Of a stretch of DNA of 56,958 bases, positions 46,738-56,500 are shown piece after piece. The notes beneath the pieces were generated by a model. That model was not told the DNA's origin, did not search any database, and saw nothing but the letters and a program-made list of their open reading frames with translations. Every line of letters starts with the position of its first letter. Positions within the stretch are counted from its first letter, which is position 1. The stretch is taken from positions 1 through 56,958 of the forward strand of contig JBFWLP010000006.1 in the NCBI GenBank assembly GCA_050252075.1, given 5' to 3'. Position numbers and translations under genes: made by a program. This DNA comes from JAAYGT01 sp050252075. GTDB taxonomy: Bacteria; Pseudomonadota; Gammaproteobacteria; Burkholderiales; Burkholderiaceae_B.

Positions 46738-49302
46738 ATGCGTTTCACAAGCTCCCGGCAAACAGAGGCCCCATTCCTGCAGCGTTCAGGGCAGAACCTG
46801 TTGCGAATCCTCCTGCTTGTTCTTGCTCCCGCCTTGTTCTGGATGGGTTTCTTCGCGCTTGCCGGATACGGCTACAGCGCCCGTGCGGGATCGGCACCTT
46901 ATTTTGTGTCGCCGTGGCTGGCCGGCGGATGGCTGGCAGGGGGTGCGGTGCTGTTTTATGTGGCGGTCAGCCATCGCCACGGCAAAACCGGTGCATGGCT
47001 GGTGCTCGCCATGATTGCCGTGTTGGCAGCGCTTCTGCCTGATTTCGCAGGCGCGCAGGGGTACCGGCTTCAGTACAGCTGTCTTGGCATGGCGCTGGCG
47101 CTGGCAGCCGCGCTCAGTGCCATGGGGGTAAAGATCAGTCGCGGCGAGGAAACGTATCGTCCCGATCGTTTCAGTATCGCGATTGCCATCCTGGGTACCG
47201 GTATCAGTGTGGCGGCCGCGCACATTGCCATCGAACGCCATAACCAGCAAATACGTGAGCGCCTGCAGGTTTCCTCGCAGACGCTGGCCCGTCAGCTGCG
47301 GGTCACACTGACCGAATCGGTCAATCTTGTGCGTCGCCAGGCCGAGCGGTGGGAAACGATGCCGCACCCGCCATCGGCCAGTGTCATACGCTCGGAGTTC
47401 AGCGGCTATTTGCGTGATATTCCGGCGTTTCAGCGCTTTGTTTTTATCGACGAACGTTTTCAGATCATTCACGATGTATCGCAGGCCGGCTATGCGGGCG
47501 GCTGGCTGGAGCAGGTGATGCGCGATCCGGCAATGCAGCGCTGGATGCGGCATGCGCGAGAAGCCGAAGAGCCGCATCTACAGTCTGTGCAACGCACGGG
47601 CGATGATCTTCCTTCCGGTGTGCTGGCGGCGCCAGTCAGTCATGCGCAGTTGTCCGGCTACATCGTTACGCGGCTGGATCTGCAGCACCTGGTCAGTGAT
47701 GGTTTTCGCGGCGGCGAGCTCCCGTGCTGTTTTCGGGTGCAGTTGAACGATACCTTGATTCTGGATACCCAGCCCGGCGGTCTGGATGATGACGACGAAC
47801 GTTTCATGCTCAATGTCGAGCTGCATCACGATTTGAATCTGGGTCTGTTGTTTTGGCACGGAAACGCCGACAACCCGTCAGTGTCGGGGGCATTGCCCGA
47901 GACTTTCCTTGTGTTCGGCCTGCTGTTCACGTTTTTCACGAACAGCAGCCAGAGGCTGGCCTACGTGGCCCGGCAGCGGTCCCGGCAGTTGCAGCATTCG
48001 GCATTGCACGATCCGCTGACCGGCCTGCCCAACCGGCGCATGCTGGAACAGATTCTTACCGAGGCGACCGAACGGGCCATCACGGCGCGCCGGGGCGTAT
48101 CGCTGATTTTCCTGGATATCGACGGGATCCGTATGGTGAATGACTCCATGGGGCATGGGGTGGGGGACCAACTGCTGGTCGACGTAGCCCTGAGGCTGCA
48201 GGCCTTGCTGCCGCCTCAGGCGTCGATTGCCCGCCTGGAGGGCGGCGAGTTTGTCGTGTGTCTGGTGGGATACGACGATACGCAGGTTGACGGGTGTGCC
48301 CGCGAACTGATCGATGCCGTTGCACAGCCCTTCTACATCGACCAGAATGTTTTACGTTTGAGCGCTGTTGCCGGCATTGCCGGCAGCGAGCCCGATGTGC
48401 ACTACGACGATCCCATGATGCTGGTGGGCGAGGCAGATCTGGCCATGCTCAAGGCCAAGAAGGAAGGGCGCAGCACGTGGCATCGATACTCCAGTGATCT
48501 GAGCCGCCGCGTTGCGGAACGCCTGGCATTGCGCAACGATTTGCAAGACGCCCTGGAAAAGAGCCAACTAATGTTGCACTATCAGCCCATTGTGCAGGCC
48601 AGGGGTGCGCAGGTGGTTTCCCTGGAGGCCCTGATGCGCTGGCAACACCCGGAATTTGGCTTGATCTCCCCGGCCAAGTTCATCCCCATGGCCGAAGAAA
48701 GCGGGCAAATTGTCCCGCTCACGATGTGGGCGCTCAGAACCGCCTGCGCCGATGTGGGTCGGCTTCCCGCACTGGGCTTGCCCCAGGTGCCTGTAGCCGT
48801 CAATATTTCGGCCGTTGTTTTCCAGCGCAGCGATTTCATTGCCAATGTCAGCGACGTGCTGGCGCATACCCGCATTGCGCCGGGAATGCTTGAGCTGGAA
48901 ATCACCGAAAGCGTGCTTCTCGACGACGAGGCTGGAGCCATCGCCAGGCTGGCCCAGCTTCAGCGCCTGGGCATCAAAACCTCACTGGACGATTTTGGAA
49001 CGGGCTATTCCAGCTTGAGCTATCTGAAAACGCTGCCCATCGACAAGGTCAAGATTGATCGGTCATTCATTGCCGATGTGGGTTCCGATCCGGTGGATCG
49101 CGCCATTGTGCAGGGGGTGATTGCAATGGCCCACGACCTTGATCTGGTTGTGGTGGTCGAGGGCGTAGAGACACGTGAGCAGGTCGATGTGCTGCTGGCC
49201 ATGGGGGCCGATCATTTTCAGGGCTTCTACTTTGCCCGGCCTTCGCTATTGGCGCAGCTGGCACCCGCCTTCATTCGACCGGCCAGGCTTGCTTCAGGCT
49301 AA
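46738..49302 (+). CDS. Membrane GGDEF-EAL protein with degenerate GGDEF, probable c-di-GMP phosphodiesterase
   Basis: This is an 854-residue protein. The N-terminal 160 residues hold about five hydrophobic segments. A further predicted transmembrane helix near residue 155 leads to a periplasmic sensor-like region (about 170-375), closed by a helix near 385-400 (LPETFLVFGLLFTFF). Then a GGDEF domain (from about 424, DPLTGLPNRRML) has EGGEF at residues 501-505 instead of GG(D/E)EF, so cyclase activity is unlikely. The EAL domain is intact: EAL at 630-632, ITESVLL, DDFGTGYSSL, KIDRSF and EGVET. Predicted c-di-GMP hydrolase, possibly GTP-regulated through the degenerate domain. Convergent with ybaK with a 9-base overlap. 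Confidence 0.9.
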   Translation: MRFTSSRQTEAPFLQRSGQNLLRILLLVLAPALFWMGFFALAGYGYSARAGSAPYFVSPWLAGGWLAGGAVLFYVAVSHRHGKTGAWLVLAMIAVLAALLPDFAGAQGYRLQYSCLGMALALAAALSAMGVKISRGEETYRPDRFSIAIAILGTGISVAAAHIAIERHNQQIRERLQVSSQTLARQLRVTLTESVNLVRRQAERWETMPHPPSASVIRSEFSGYLRDIPAFQRFVFIDERFQIIHDVSQAGYAGGWLEQVMRDPAMQRWMRHAREAEEPHLQSVQRTGDDLPSGVLAAPVSHAQLSGYIVTRLDLQHLVSDGFRGGELPCCFRVQLNDTLILDTQPGGLDDDDERFMLNVELHHDLNLGLLFWHGNADNPSVSGALPETFLVFGLLFTFFTNSSQRLAYVARQRSRQLQHSALHDPLTGLPNRRMLEQILTEATERAITARRGVSLIFLDIDGIRMVNDSMGHGVGDQLLVDVALRLQALLPPQASIARLEGGEFVVCLVGYDDTQVDGCARELIDAVAQPFYIDQNVLRLSAVAGIAGSEPDVHYDDPMMLVGEADLAMLKAKKEGRSTWHRYSSDLSRRVAERLALRNDLQDALEKSQLMLHYQPIVQARGAQVVSLEALMRWQHPEFGLISPAKFIPMAEESGQIVPLTMWALRTACADVGRLPALGLPQVPVAVNISAVVFQRSDFIANVSDVLAHTRIAPGMLELEITESVLLDDEAGAIARLAQLQRLGIKTSLDDFGTGYSSLSYLKTLPIDKVKIDRSFIADVGSDPVDRAIVQGVIAMAHDLDLVVVVEGVETREQVDVLLAMGADHFQGFYFARPSLLAQLAPAFIRPARLASG

Positions 49303-49782
49303 CCCTGCCTGCACGGGCCGGGCGGCCAGCAGCGCTGTCACCACCCGGGGGTCAATGCCTATCAGATACCCCCGGCGCCCGCCATTGACGTAAATGCGGT
49401 CCAGTTGCAGCAGGGTTTGCTCAATGTAAACGGGCATGCGCTTACGTGTGCCAAACGGCGAGGTTCCCCCAACCTGATACCCCGAGTGCCGTTCGGCGAC
49501 ATCGGGAGCACAGGGAGACACCTTCTTGGCATTGATCTGCCGGGCCAGGTTCTTCGTGGAAACTTCCCGGTCGCCGTGCATGATGATGATCAGGGGGTGC
49601 CCCTTTTCGTCTTCCATGATGAGCGTCTTGGCAACCGTATAAAGGTCAACGCCCAGTTGCCGTGCCGATTCGGCGGCACCGCCGCGGTCGACATAGGAAT
49701 AGGGGTGTTCCGTGAAATGTGCCTTGTTCTGCTTCAGGTAGCGTGTGGCCGGTGTTTCGGAAACGTGTTTTTCTTTTGCCAT
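49294..49782 (-). CDS. ybaK: Cys-tRNA(Pro)/Cys-tRNA(Cys) deacylase YbaK
   Basis: This 162-residue YbaK/EbsC-family editing protein hydrolyses mischarged Cys-tRNA(Pro). It contains TPATRYLKQNKAHFTEHPY, AKTLIMEDE, a Lys-rich AKKVSPCAPDVAERHSGYQVGGTSPFGTRK and a C-terminal GGRRGYLIGI. ATG 49782 (MAKEKHV) gives the family length; longer in-frame starts add unconserved residues. It is 28 bases downstream of xerD and likely co-transcribed. Confidence 0.92.
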   Translation of the reverse strand: MAKEKHVSETPATRYLKQNKAHFTEHPYSYVDRGGAAESARQLGVDLYTVAKTLIMEDEKGHPLIIIMHGDREVSTKNLARQINAKKVSPCAPDVAERHSGYQVGGTSPFGTRKRMPVYIEQTLLQLDRIYVNGGRRGYLIGIDPRVVTALLAARPVQAGLA

Positions 49783-49810
49783 GGTGCGCACATAGCCGCT
49801 GGGTTCATGA

Positions 49811-50707
49811 TCAGGCGCGCGGGTGATGGGCGGCATGCAACTGCTTCAATCGCTCGCGCGCAACGTGAGTGTATATCTGTGTGGTTGAAATGTCAGAGTG
49901 GCCGAGCAAAAGTTGTACTACGCGCAAATCGGCACCATGGTTCAGCAGGTGGGTGGCAAAGGCATGCCGCAGCACGTGTGGAGACAACGGCACCTGGATA
50001 TCGGCTATTTGCGCGTACTTTTTGATGATCAGCCAGAAGGCCTGCCGGGTCATGGCCGCCCCGCGCGAGGTGACGAACATGGCCGGGCTGCGACGCGCGC
50101 CCAGCAGTGCAGCCCGTGCGTGCTTCAGATAATTCTCGATCCAGAACTGCGCTTCCTGGCCCATGGGTACCAGGCGATCCTTGCCGCCTTTGCCGTCGAG
50201 CACCCTTACCACACCCTCGTTCAGGCTGACATCCAGCACAGCCAGATTGGTCAGTTCGCTGACACGCAGGCCGGTGGCATAGAGTGTTTCCATCATGGCC
50301 TTGTCGCGCAGCCCGCGCAACGTATCCGTATCGGGTGCGTTCAAGAGCGCGTCCACTTGGGGTTCCGAGAGCGTTTTCGGAAAACGGGCGGGCTGCCTGG
50401 CGGTTCGCAGTGACAGGCATGGATCATGCTGGACGCGGCCGGCACGGCGGGCCCACAGGTAGTAGCGGCGCAAGGTGGCCAGCCGTCTGTTTGCCGTGCT
50501 GGCTTTACTGGAGGCGTGGTTGAAGGCGAACCACGCCTGGATATCGGCGGTGTCGGCGGTGTCCAGCACCTTGTTTGTATTTTTTCCCAACCATTGGTTA
50601 AATGCATTCAGGTCGCGCCGATAGGCCTCTAGTGTGTTCCTGGCCAGGCCGTCTTCAAGCCACAATGCCTGCAAGAAGGGTTCGACGGACGTAGCAGGGT
50701 CGGACAT
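49811..50707 (-). CDS. xerD: Site-specific tyrosine recombinase XerD
   Basis: This 298-residue recombinase acts with XerC at dif to resolve chromosome dimers. The catalytic set is visible: Arg in YATGLRVSELTNL, Lys in GKGGKDRLVPM, HVLRHAFATHLL (His/Arg), LGHSDISTTQIYTHV (His/Tyr). ATG 50707 gives exactly the E. coli XerD length; an in-frame ATG at 50773 would add a Pro/Arg-rich tail. Nothing nearby suggests a mobile-element integrase. Confidence 0.93.
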   Translation of the reverse strand: MSDPATSVEPFLQALWLEDGLARNTLEAYRRDLNAFNQWLGKNTNKVLDTADTADIQAWFAFNHASSKASTANRRLATLRRYYLWARRAGRVQHDPCLSLRTARQPARFPKTLSEPQVDALLNAPDTDTLRGLRDKAMMETLYATGLRVSELTNLAVLDVSLNEGVVRVLDGKGGKDRLVPMGQEAQFWIENYLKHARAALLGARRSPAMFVTSRGAAMTRQAFWLIIKKYAQIADIQVPLSPHVLRHAFATHLLNHGADLRVVQLLLGHSDISTTQIYTHVARERLKQLHAAHHPRA

Positions 50708-50794
50708 AGGGCGGTTTCGGTTCGGCCTGTTGCGGCGGGTTGAGGTGGCGGGTGGCGATGGCAGTTCGCTCATTCTAGCGCCTGGGTTTTTTCT

Positions 50795-50800
50795 TTGACA
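50795..50800 (+). promoter_or_regulatory. candidate -35 box for the addB-addA-like operon
   Basis: Exact TTGACA lies 59 bases before the addB-like start. The corresponding -10 position (AGTGAT or GTGATT) is weak, so this is tentative. The rest of the xerD-addB divergent gap shows no other signal. Confidence 0.3.
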
Positions 50801-50859
50801 GTTTCAGGGTGATTTCGAGTGATTCGATGGGCGCATTACACGACACAAAAAGGTAACGA

Positions 50860-53538
50860 ATGACCGCAGGCTTGCCGTCAATTGACCTGGCAGCGCTGCT
50901 GGCCTTGCCGGTGGCCTCGGTGCAGGTTGTTACCGTGAATAACCGCTACGCCCGACGCTTGCTGGGCTTGTATGCCGACGGGCTGGGTGCCGGCCGGCGC
51001 GTCAGGCAGATTCCCGACATCGTGCCGTTGGGTGCATGGGTGCGCCGTCTTGCCGACGATCTTGCCTTTCACGATGATGCGCCGCTTGCCACGGGTGCGA
51101 TTGATCGCCTGGGTACCGAGCTGCTCTGGCAGAAAGTGATTTCAGTGATTGAAACCGACCAGGCCCTCGCCCTGCTCGACGTGGCACAGGCGGCACGGCT
51201 GGCGGCAGATGCCGACGGCGTGTTGGGCGAGTGGGCCATTGCGGTGGAGCCGGCCGACGAAACAGAGGACTACCGGCGTTTTGCACAATGGCGTCACGCG
51301 TATCGCCAGGTCGCCGACGCCCTCGATGTAGACGACACGAACCGTCTGGCGGACCGGGTAGTTGAGGCGCTTGCCGACGGGCTGGTGCGGGTATCGGCAG
51401 AGACGGTTGTCTTCGTCGGGTTCCAGGAGTTCTCGCCCCGGCAGCTGCGTATGGTCACGGCGTTGCAGCAGGCCGGTACGGCAGTCTGTGCGTTGGTGGT
51501 GGATAACGGGCCGGCGGGACAGGTTGGCCGTGTGGTTGCGGATACCCCGGAAAAGGAATGGCGTCTTGCCGCTGACTGGGCCAAGAACCTGTTGTGTGTG
51601 AATCCGCAAGGGCGTTACGCCGTTATTGCGCCCCAGTTGCAGGCCGATGCGGCGCTGGCACATCGCGTGCTGAGTGAAACCCTGGCCAACGAACACCCCT
51701 ATAACGTTGCTGTCGGGCGTCCGCTCGCCGATTGGCCGTTTGGTCGTGCGGCGCTGGCCTGGCTGAATCTGGTTTTGGCCTGGCAGGTGCCACGGCCGCA
51801 GGCGGGCGTGGCCGTGGACCAGGTGGGTGCAGCCTTGCTGGCCGGCGGCTGCGTCGGACATGTGCGCGAGGCCGACGGCAGGGCGCGACTGGATGCGCAA
51901 TGGCGAATGGACCGACGGGTCAGGATCACATTGGCCGAGTTTCAGGACGACCTGGCGCGTTATGCCCCCGGCCTGGCCGACGCATGGAAGGACGCGCGGG
52001 CCATCGTGCACGCGGGCAGCGAAACGGCGCCACTCACCCAGTGGGCCGGGATTTTCCGTCAGGCGCTTGAAGCGCTGGGTTTCCCCGGCGACGGCGTTCT
52101 GGACAGTGACGCGTATCAGCAGATCGAAGCCTTCGATGCCTTGTTTGCCCGGCTGACGACATTGGCTCTGGTCGAGCCCGGCGATATTCCGGGTCGACAC
52201 GCGTTTGAGCTGCTGCGCCGGCTTGCCCAGGACACTCTTTTTCAACCCCGGCGTGACCCCCAGGCCCGGCTGGATGTCTTGGGTTTCCTGGAAGCCGAGG
52301 GTGGGCGTTGGGATGCCGTGTGGGTGCTTGGGCTGACCGACGAGGTGCTGCCGGCGGCGCCCCGGCCCAATCCCTTTATTCCTCCGGCCGTCTTGCGACG
52401 GGCCAACGCGCCGCGTGCCACCCCCGAGCGTGAGCTGGCGTGGGCGCAGTCCATGTTTGCGGCCTTGCTTGGCTGCGGCGACCGCGTGATCGTCAGCCAT
52501 GCGGCGTTTGAAGGCGAGCGGCAATTGCGCCCAAGCCCTTGTATTGCTTCATTTCCGGTCGAAGACGTTGGTCTGTCGTCGCCAGTGATCGATCCCTTGC
52601 CGCTGGAGGCTGTGCCCGATGACCATGGCCCCCCGTTGTCCAACGACGCCATGACGTCGGGAGGAATCGGCGTTATTGATACCCAGTCGCGCAACCCGTT
52701 GTGGGCGTTTGTCCGTTACCGCCTGGGCGCAAAGAGCATGCCGGGCTACGCGACGTTGCCTGATTCCCAGCTTCGCGGCCAGTTCATTCACGGCATCGCT
52801 GAACGTGTCTGGAGCCGCCTGCGCCATTCCAGCCAGTTGAGCGACATGCCGCTGCCCGACCTGCAGGCCTTGGTGGCCCAGGTGGCCCAGGCGGCCGCAG
52901 AGCAGCATCTGCGCGAATATTCGCCGGTTGCGCGTACGCTGGAGCTCAAGCGCGGCCAGGCGGTCATGCTCGACTGGTTGCTGCAGGAACGGCGGCGCCC
53001 GCCGTTTGATGTGCAGTCGGTCGAGCGCGCTTTCGTCTGGGAGCATGGGCCATTGCGGCTGGGTTTGCGGGTTGACCGCATTGATCAATTGCCCGACGGG
53101 CATTTACTGCTGATTGATTACAAAACCGGCACAGGCAAGTTGGACCCGAAAGCCGATTGGTCGCGGGCGCGCCCGGTGTCGCTGCAACTGCCGTTTTACG
53201 CGGCCATGCTGGCCACAGAAAACCAGCCTGTCGCGGCTCTGGCATTTGTGCAGCTGCATGCCCGCGAGATACGTATCAAAGGGCTGGCCGAATCAGACGT
53301 AGGCCTGGAGGGCCTGGATACCCCGAACGACTGGGACGCCCTGGCCGGCATGAGCTGGCAGCAGGTGCTGGCCGGCTGGGGGCAAACCATTCGCGACCTG
53401 GCCGACGAGTTCAGCCAGGGCCTGGCGGTGAATACCGCGTCCGAAGCGGATCTGGCCAGGGATCTGCGCTATTGCAATGTCATACCTTTTTTGCGCCTGT
53501 ACGAGGTCAGTCCCAATGACGATCAAATTGCCCAGTGA
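50860..53538 (+). CDS. AddB-like PD-(D/E)XK nuclease subunit of a helicase-nuclease
   Basis: This 892-residue protein has an inactivated helicase-like body and a C-terminal RecB-family nuclease domain (about residues 635-870) with RGQFIHGIAERVW, GLRVDRIDQLPDGHLLLIDYKTG (Asp and Lys of the motif) and the QLPFYAAML tail. The N-terminus lacks a Walker A (VVTVNNRYARRLL instead), and no CxxC-type iron-sulfur cysteines follow the nuclease, unlike Bacillus AddB. It matches the betaproteobacterial proteins annotated as probable DNA repair proteins beside a UvrD-like helicase. AAGGT precedes ATG 50860; the stop overlaps the next gene by 23 bases. Confidence 0.85.
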   Translation: MTAGLPSIDLAALLALPVASVQVVTVNNRYARRLLGLYADGLGAGRRVRQIPDIVPLGAWVRRLADDLAFHDDAPLATGAIDRLGTELLWQKVISVIETDQALALLDVAQAARLAADADGVLGEWAIAVEPADETEDYRRFAQWRHAYRQVADALDVDDTNRLADRVVEALADGLVRVSAETVVFVGFQEFSPRQLRMVTALQQAGTAVCALVVDNGPAGQVGRVVADTPEKEWRLAADWAKNLLCVNPQGRYAVIAPQLQADAALAHRVLSETLANEHPYNVAVGRPLADWPFGRAALAWLNLVLAWQVPRPQAGVAVDQVGAALLAGGCVGHVREADGRARLDAQWRMDRRVRITLAEFQDDLARYAPGLADAWKDARAIVHAGSETAPLTQWAGIFRQALEALGFPGDGVLDSDAYQQIEAFDALFARLTTLALVEPGDIPGRHAFELLRRLAQDTLFQPRRDPQARLDVLGFLEAEGGRWDAVWVLGLTDEVLPAAPRPNPFIPPAVLRRANAPRATPERELAWAQSMFAALLGCGDRVIVSHAAFEGERQLRPSPCIASFPVEDVGLSSPVIDPLPLEAVPDDHGPPLSNDAMTSGGIGVIDTQSRNPLWAFVRYRLGAKSMPGYATLPDSQLRGQFIHGIAERVWSRLRHSSQLSDMPLPDLQALVAQVAQAAAEQHLREYSPVARTLELKRGQAVMLDWLLQERRRPPFDVQSVERAFVWEHGPLRLGLRVDRIDQLPDGHLLLIDYKTGTGKLDPKADWSRARPVSLQLPFYAAMLATENQPVAALAFVQLHAREIRIKGLAESDVGLEGLDTPNDWDALAGMSWQQVLAGWGQTIRDLADEFSQGLAVNTASEADLARDLRYCNVIPFLRLYEVSPNDDQIAQ

Positions 53539-56500
53539 CCATCTTGCCCGCAGGCAGGCGATTGATCCCCGCGGCTCGTTTCTGGTGCAGGCTCCGGCCG
53601 GTTCCGGAAAAACCGAATTGCTGACGGATCGCATTCTTGCACTGCTGGGCACGGTCAACCGGCCGGAGGAGATCGTTGCGATCACGTTTACGCGCAAGGC
53701 GGCTGCCGAGATGCATGCGCGCGTCCTGGAAAAACTGCAGTCGGCGTCCGGGCCCGAGCCTTTGGAGCCGCACCGCCTGCAAAGCTGGAAACTGGCGGCA
53801 AGCGCCATGGCACGCGACCGTCAGCTGGGATGGAATCTGCTCGATTACCCGGCACGTTTGAGCATACGGACCATTGACTCATTTTGTGCCCACCTGGTGC
53901 GTTGCATGCCCTGGGTGAGCAGTCTGGGCGGCATGCCAAGAATTGCCGAGGATCCGGGAAAGCATTACCTGGCGGCTGCCAACGATACGCTGGATCAGGC
54001 GGAATCGGAGCCGGTCGTGCAGCGTTTCCTGGATCATATGGATGTCGATCTGGCAACGGCGCAATCACTGCTTGCCCAGATGCTTGCCGACCGTGACCAT
54101 TGGCAGGGTCCGCTGGCCGGCGACAGCGAGTCGGTTCTGGTCGACAACCTGGATCAGCTGCTGGTGCAGGAACTGAAGAAAGTTCGCGACGCCATGCCTG
54201 TCGGTTGGGAGACGCAGATCGGTGGGGCCTTGATCGCGGCGGCCAATACGGCCCTGGCCGATGGCCGTGAGTGCGATCTGGTGGCGCTGGCTGACTGGAG
54301 TGGCGAGCGCCTGGAAGACGATCCGCACAGCCTGCCCGGCTGGCGCGGGGTGGCCGATGCGCTGTTGACCGCCGGTGGCGATGTTCGCCGGCGCCTGGAC
54401 AAAACGCGCGGGTTTGTTCCGGACAGCGACCAGAAAAAAATCGTTGCCGCCTGGCTGGAAGGGTTGCTGCCGGGTGACCCGTGTGTTCAGGCCCTGCACG
54501 GGGTGCGCGCTCTGCCACAGGGATACACGGCCGACCAGCAGGAAACCATCCGTACATTGATTCAGGTATTGCGACTGGCCGGCGCCAATCTGCAACGCCG
54601 GTTTTCATTACACGGCGAAGTTGATTTTTCGGAAATCACCGACCGGGCACTGATGGCCCTGGGGCGTTCCGACGATCCCAGCGATTTGTTGCTGGCTCTG
54701 GATTCGGCCATCAGGCATATTCTGGTCGACGAATTTCAGGACACCAGCCGGCGACAGATTGAGCTTCTGGAAAAGCTGACGGCGGGCTGGCAACCCCAGG
54801 ATGGCCGTACGCTTTTCCTGGTGGGCGATCCCATGCAGTCAATTTACCGGTTTCGCAAAGCCGATGTGGGAGGTTTTTTGCGGGTGCGCGACGAGGGCAT
54901 CGGCGACATCCGTCTGACACCGCTGGAGCTCAGCGACAACTTTCGCTCACGGGCCGACGTCGTTACCTGGGTCAATCAAACATGCGCCGCCATGTTTCCT
55001 GCCGGCAGCGATCCCGACCTGGGGGCCATTACGTATACCGCTTCGGTGCCCTTTAACGGAGCCGCCGACGGGGCAGGCGTTCATTTCCACCCTTTGTGGC
55101 GTCAGGACGCCGGCAGCTCGCCGCCGGATACACCAGGTATTGACGACGACCAGGCTGAATTGGCTGTTGGTCTGGCGGCGCGGGCCTTTGCGGCCCATGA
55201 TCAGGCCGAACATCCGGTAGCCATACTGGTGCGGGCCCGCAGCCATCTGCAGGACATTGTTCAACGTCTGGTGCGACGCGGTGTTCCTTGCCGGGCTGTT
55301 GAGCTGGTCACTCTGAAAACGCGGCAGGTCGTCAATGATCTGGTTCAGCTCGCCCGTGCGCTGGCCCACCCGGGTGACCGGCTCGCCTGGCTGGCGACAT
55401 TGCGATCACCCTTGTGCGGCTTGCGGCTGGCTTCCCTGCATCATCTTTTTGGTGTCGACCATGCCCGCACGATTCCCGCCATTATGGCCGACTGGCTGCA
55501 GAACCCAGACGCCGCCAAGCCGGCGCCGGCCCCCGACGAAGTCCGGCGTCTGCGCCGTGCGGCCGCTGTCTTGCTGGATCCGGCCAACAGTTCAGGACGG
55601 CTTCCTTTTGCTGCCTGGCTGTCGCGGCAATGGGAACAGCTTGGCGGGTTCCGAATCTACAGCCGTGCAGAAGACCGCGAGGATGCTGAACAAGTGTTTC
55701 GTCTGGTCGAAAAGCTGGCACCCTATGGCGCGCTGGATCCCGTGCTGCTTGAAGAGCGGCTGGACTCTCTTTATGCAGCGTCGACGGTGGCGGGGCGCGC
55801 CGTCGAGGTCATGACCATACACAAGTCCAAGGGACTGGAGTTCGAGACCGTTGTGCTGGTGGGGCTTGAGCGGCCCGCCCGTCCCGATTCCCTTCCCCTG
55901 CTGGCAGTCGACGCCACCCAGGGGCGTCTGGTGCTCGGTCCGGTCAATCACCGGGGCTCGGCCGACAAAGATCCTGTTGCCCAGTATCTGGCCCATCGCG
56001 AGAAGCTTCGCGGGTCGTATGAGGCGGATCGCCTCCTGTATGTTGCGCTGACACGCGCCCGGCATGCCTTGCATCTGGTGGCCCAGCTGTCGGTTGACGG
56101 GCGTACCGGCGAGGTCAAGCCGCCACCGCGTTCGGCGCTGCTGGCGCGGATCTGGGACTATGTGCTTGTTCCGCCGCCACCGGCGGTTGCCGTGCCGGCA
56201 AACAGCGGCGGTGAAACCCCGGCACCGAGTACGCACCAGAGCTCTTCGGGGGGGCGGCCGTTGGTTCGCCCTGTACTGCAGGCCGCGCAGGAGCCCGGGC
56301 CGTTGCCGCCCAGGTCGTCCGGGCCGGGGCAGGCGTGGCAATGGCGTCCGGCCGATGTGGATGACGCGTTGCTTGGAACCGTGGCCCATGCCTGGCTGGA
56401 GCGATTGGGGAAACAAGGCATCGATCAATGGACGGTGGAACGTATTCGCGCCTCTGATGCGGTGTTCCGGCGTCAGTTGAGTCGCGCGGGCTTGCCGGCG

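Noticed and set aside
49811..50707. Tyrosine recombinase as a mobile-element integrase
   Set aside because: Length, catalytic motifs and the ybaK-xerD-addBA housekeeping context fit chromosomal XerD.
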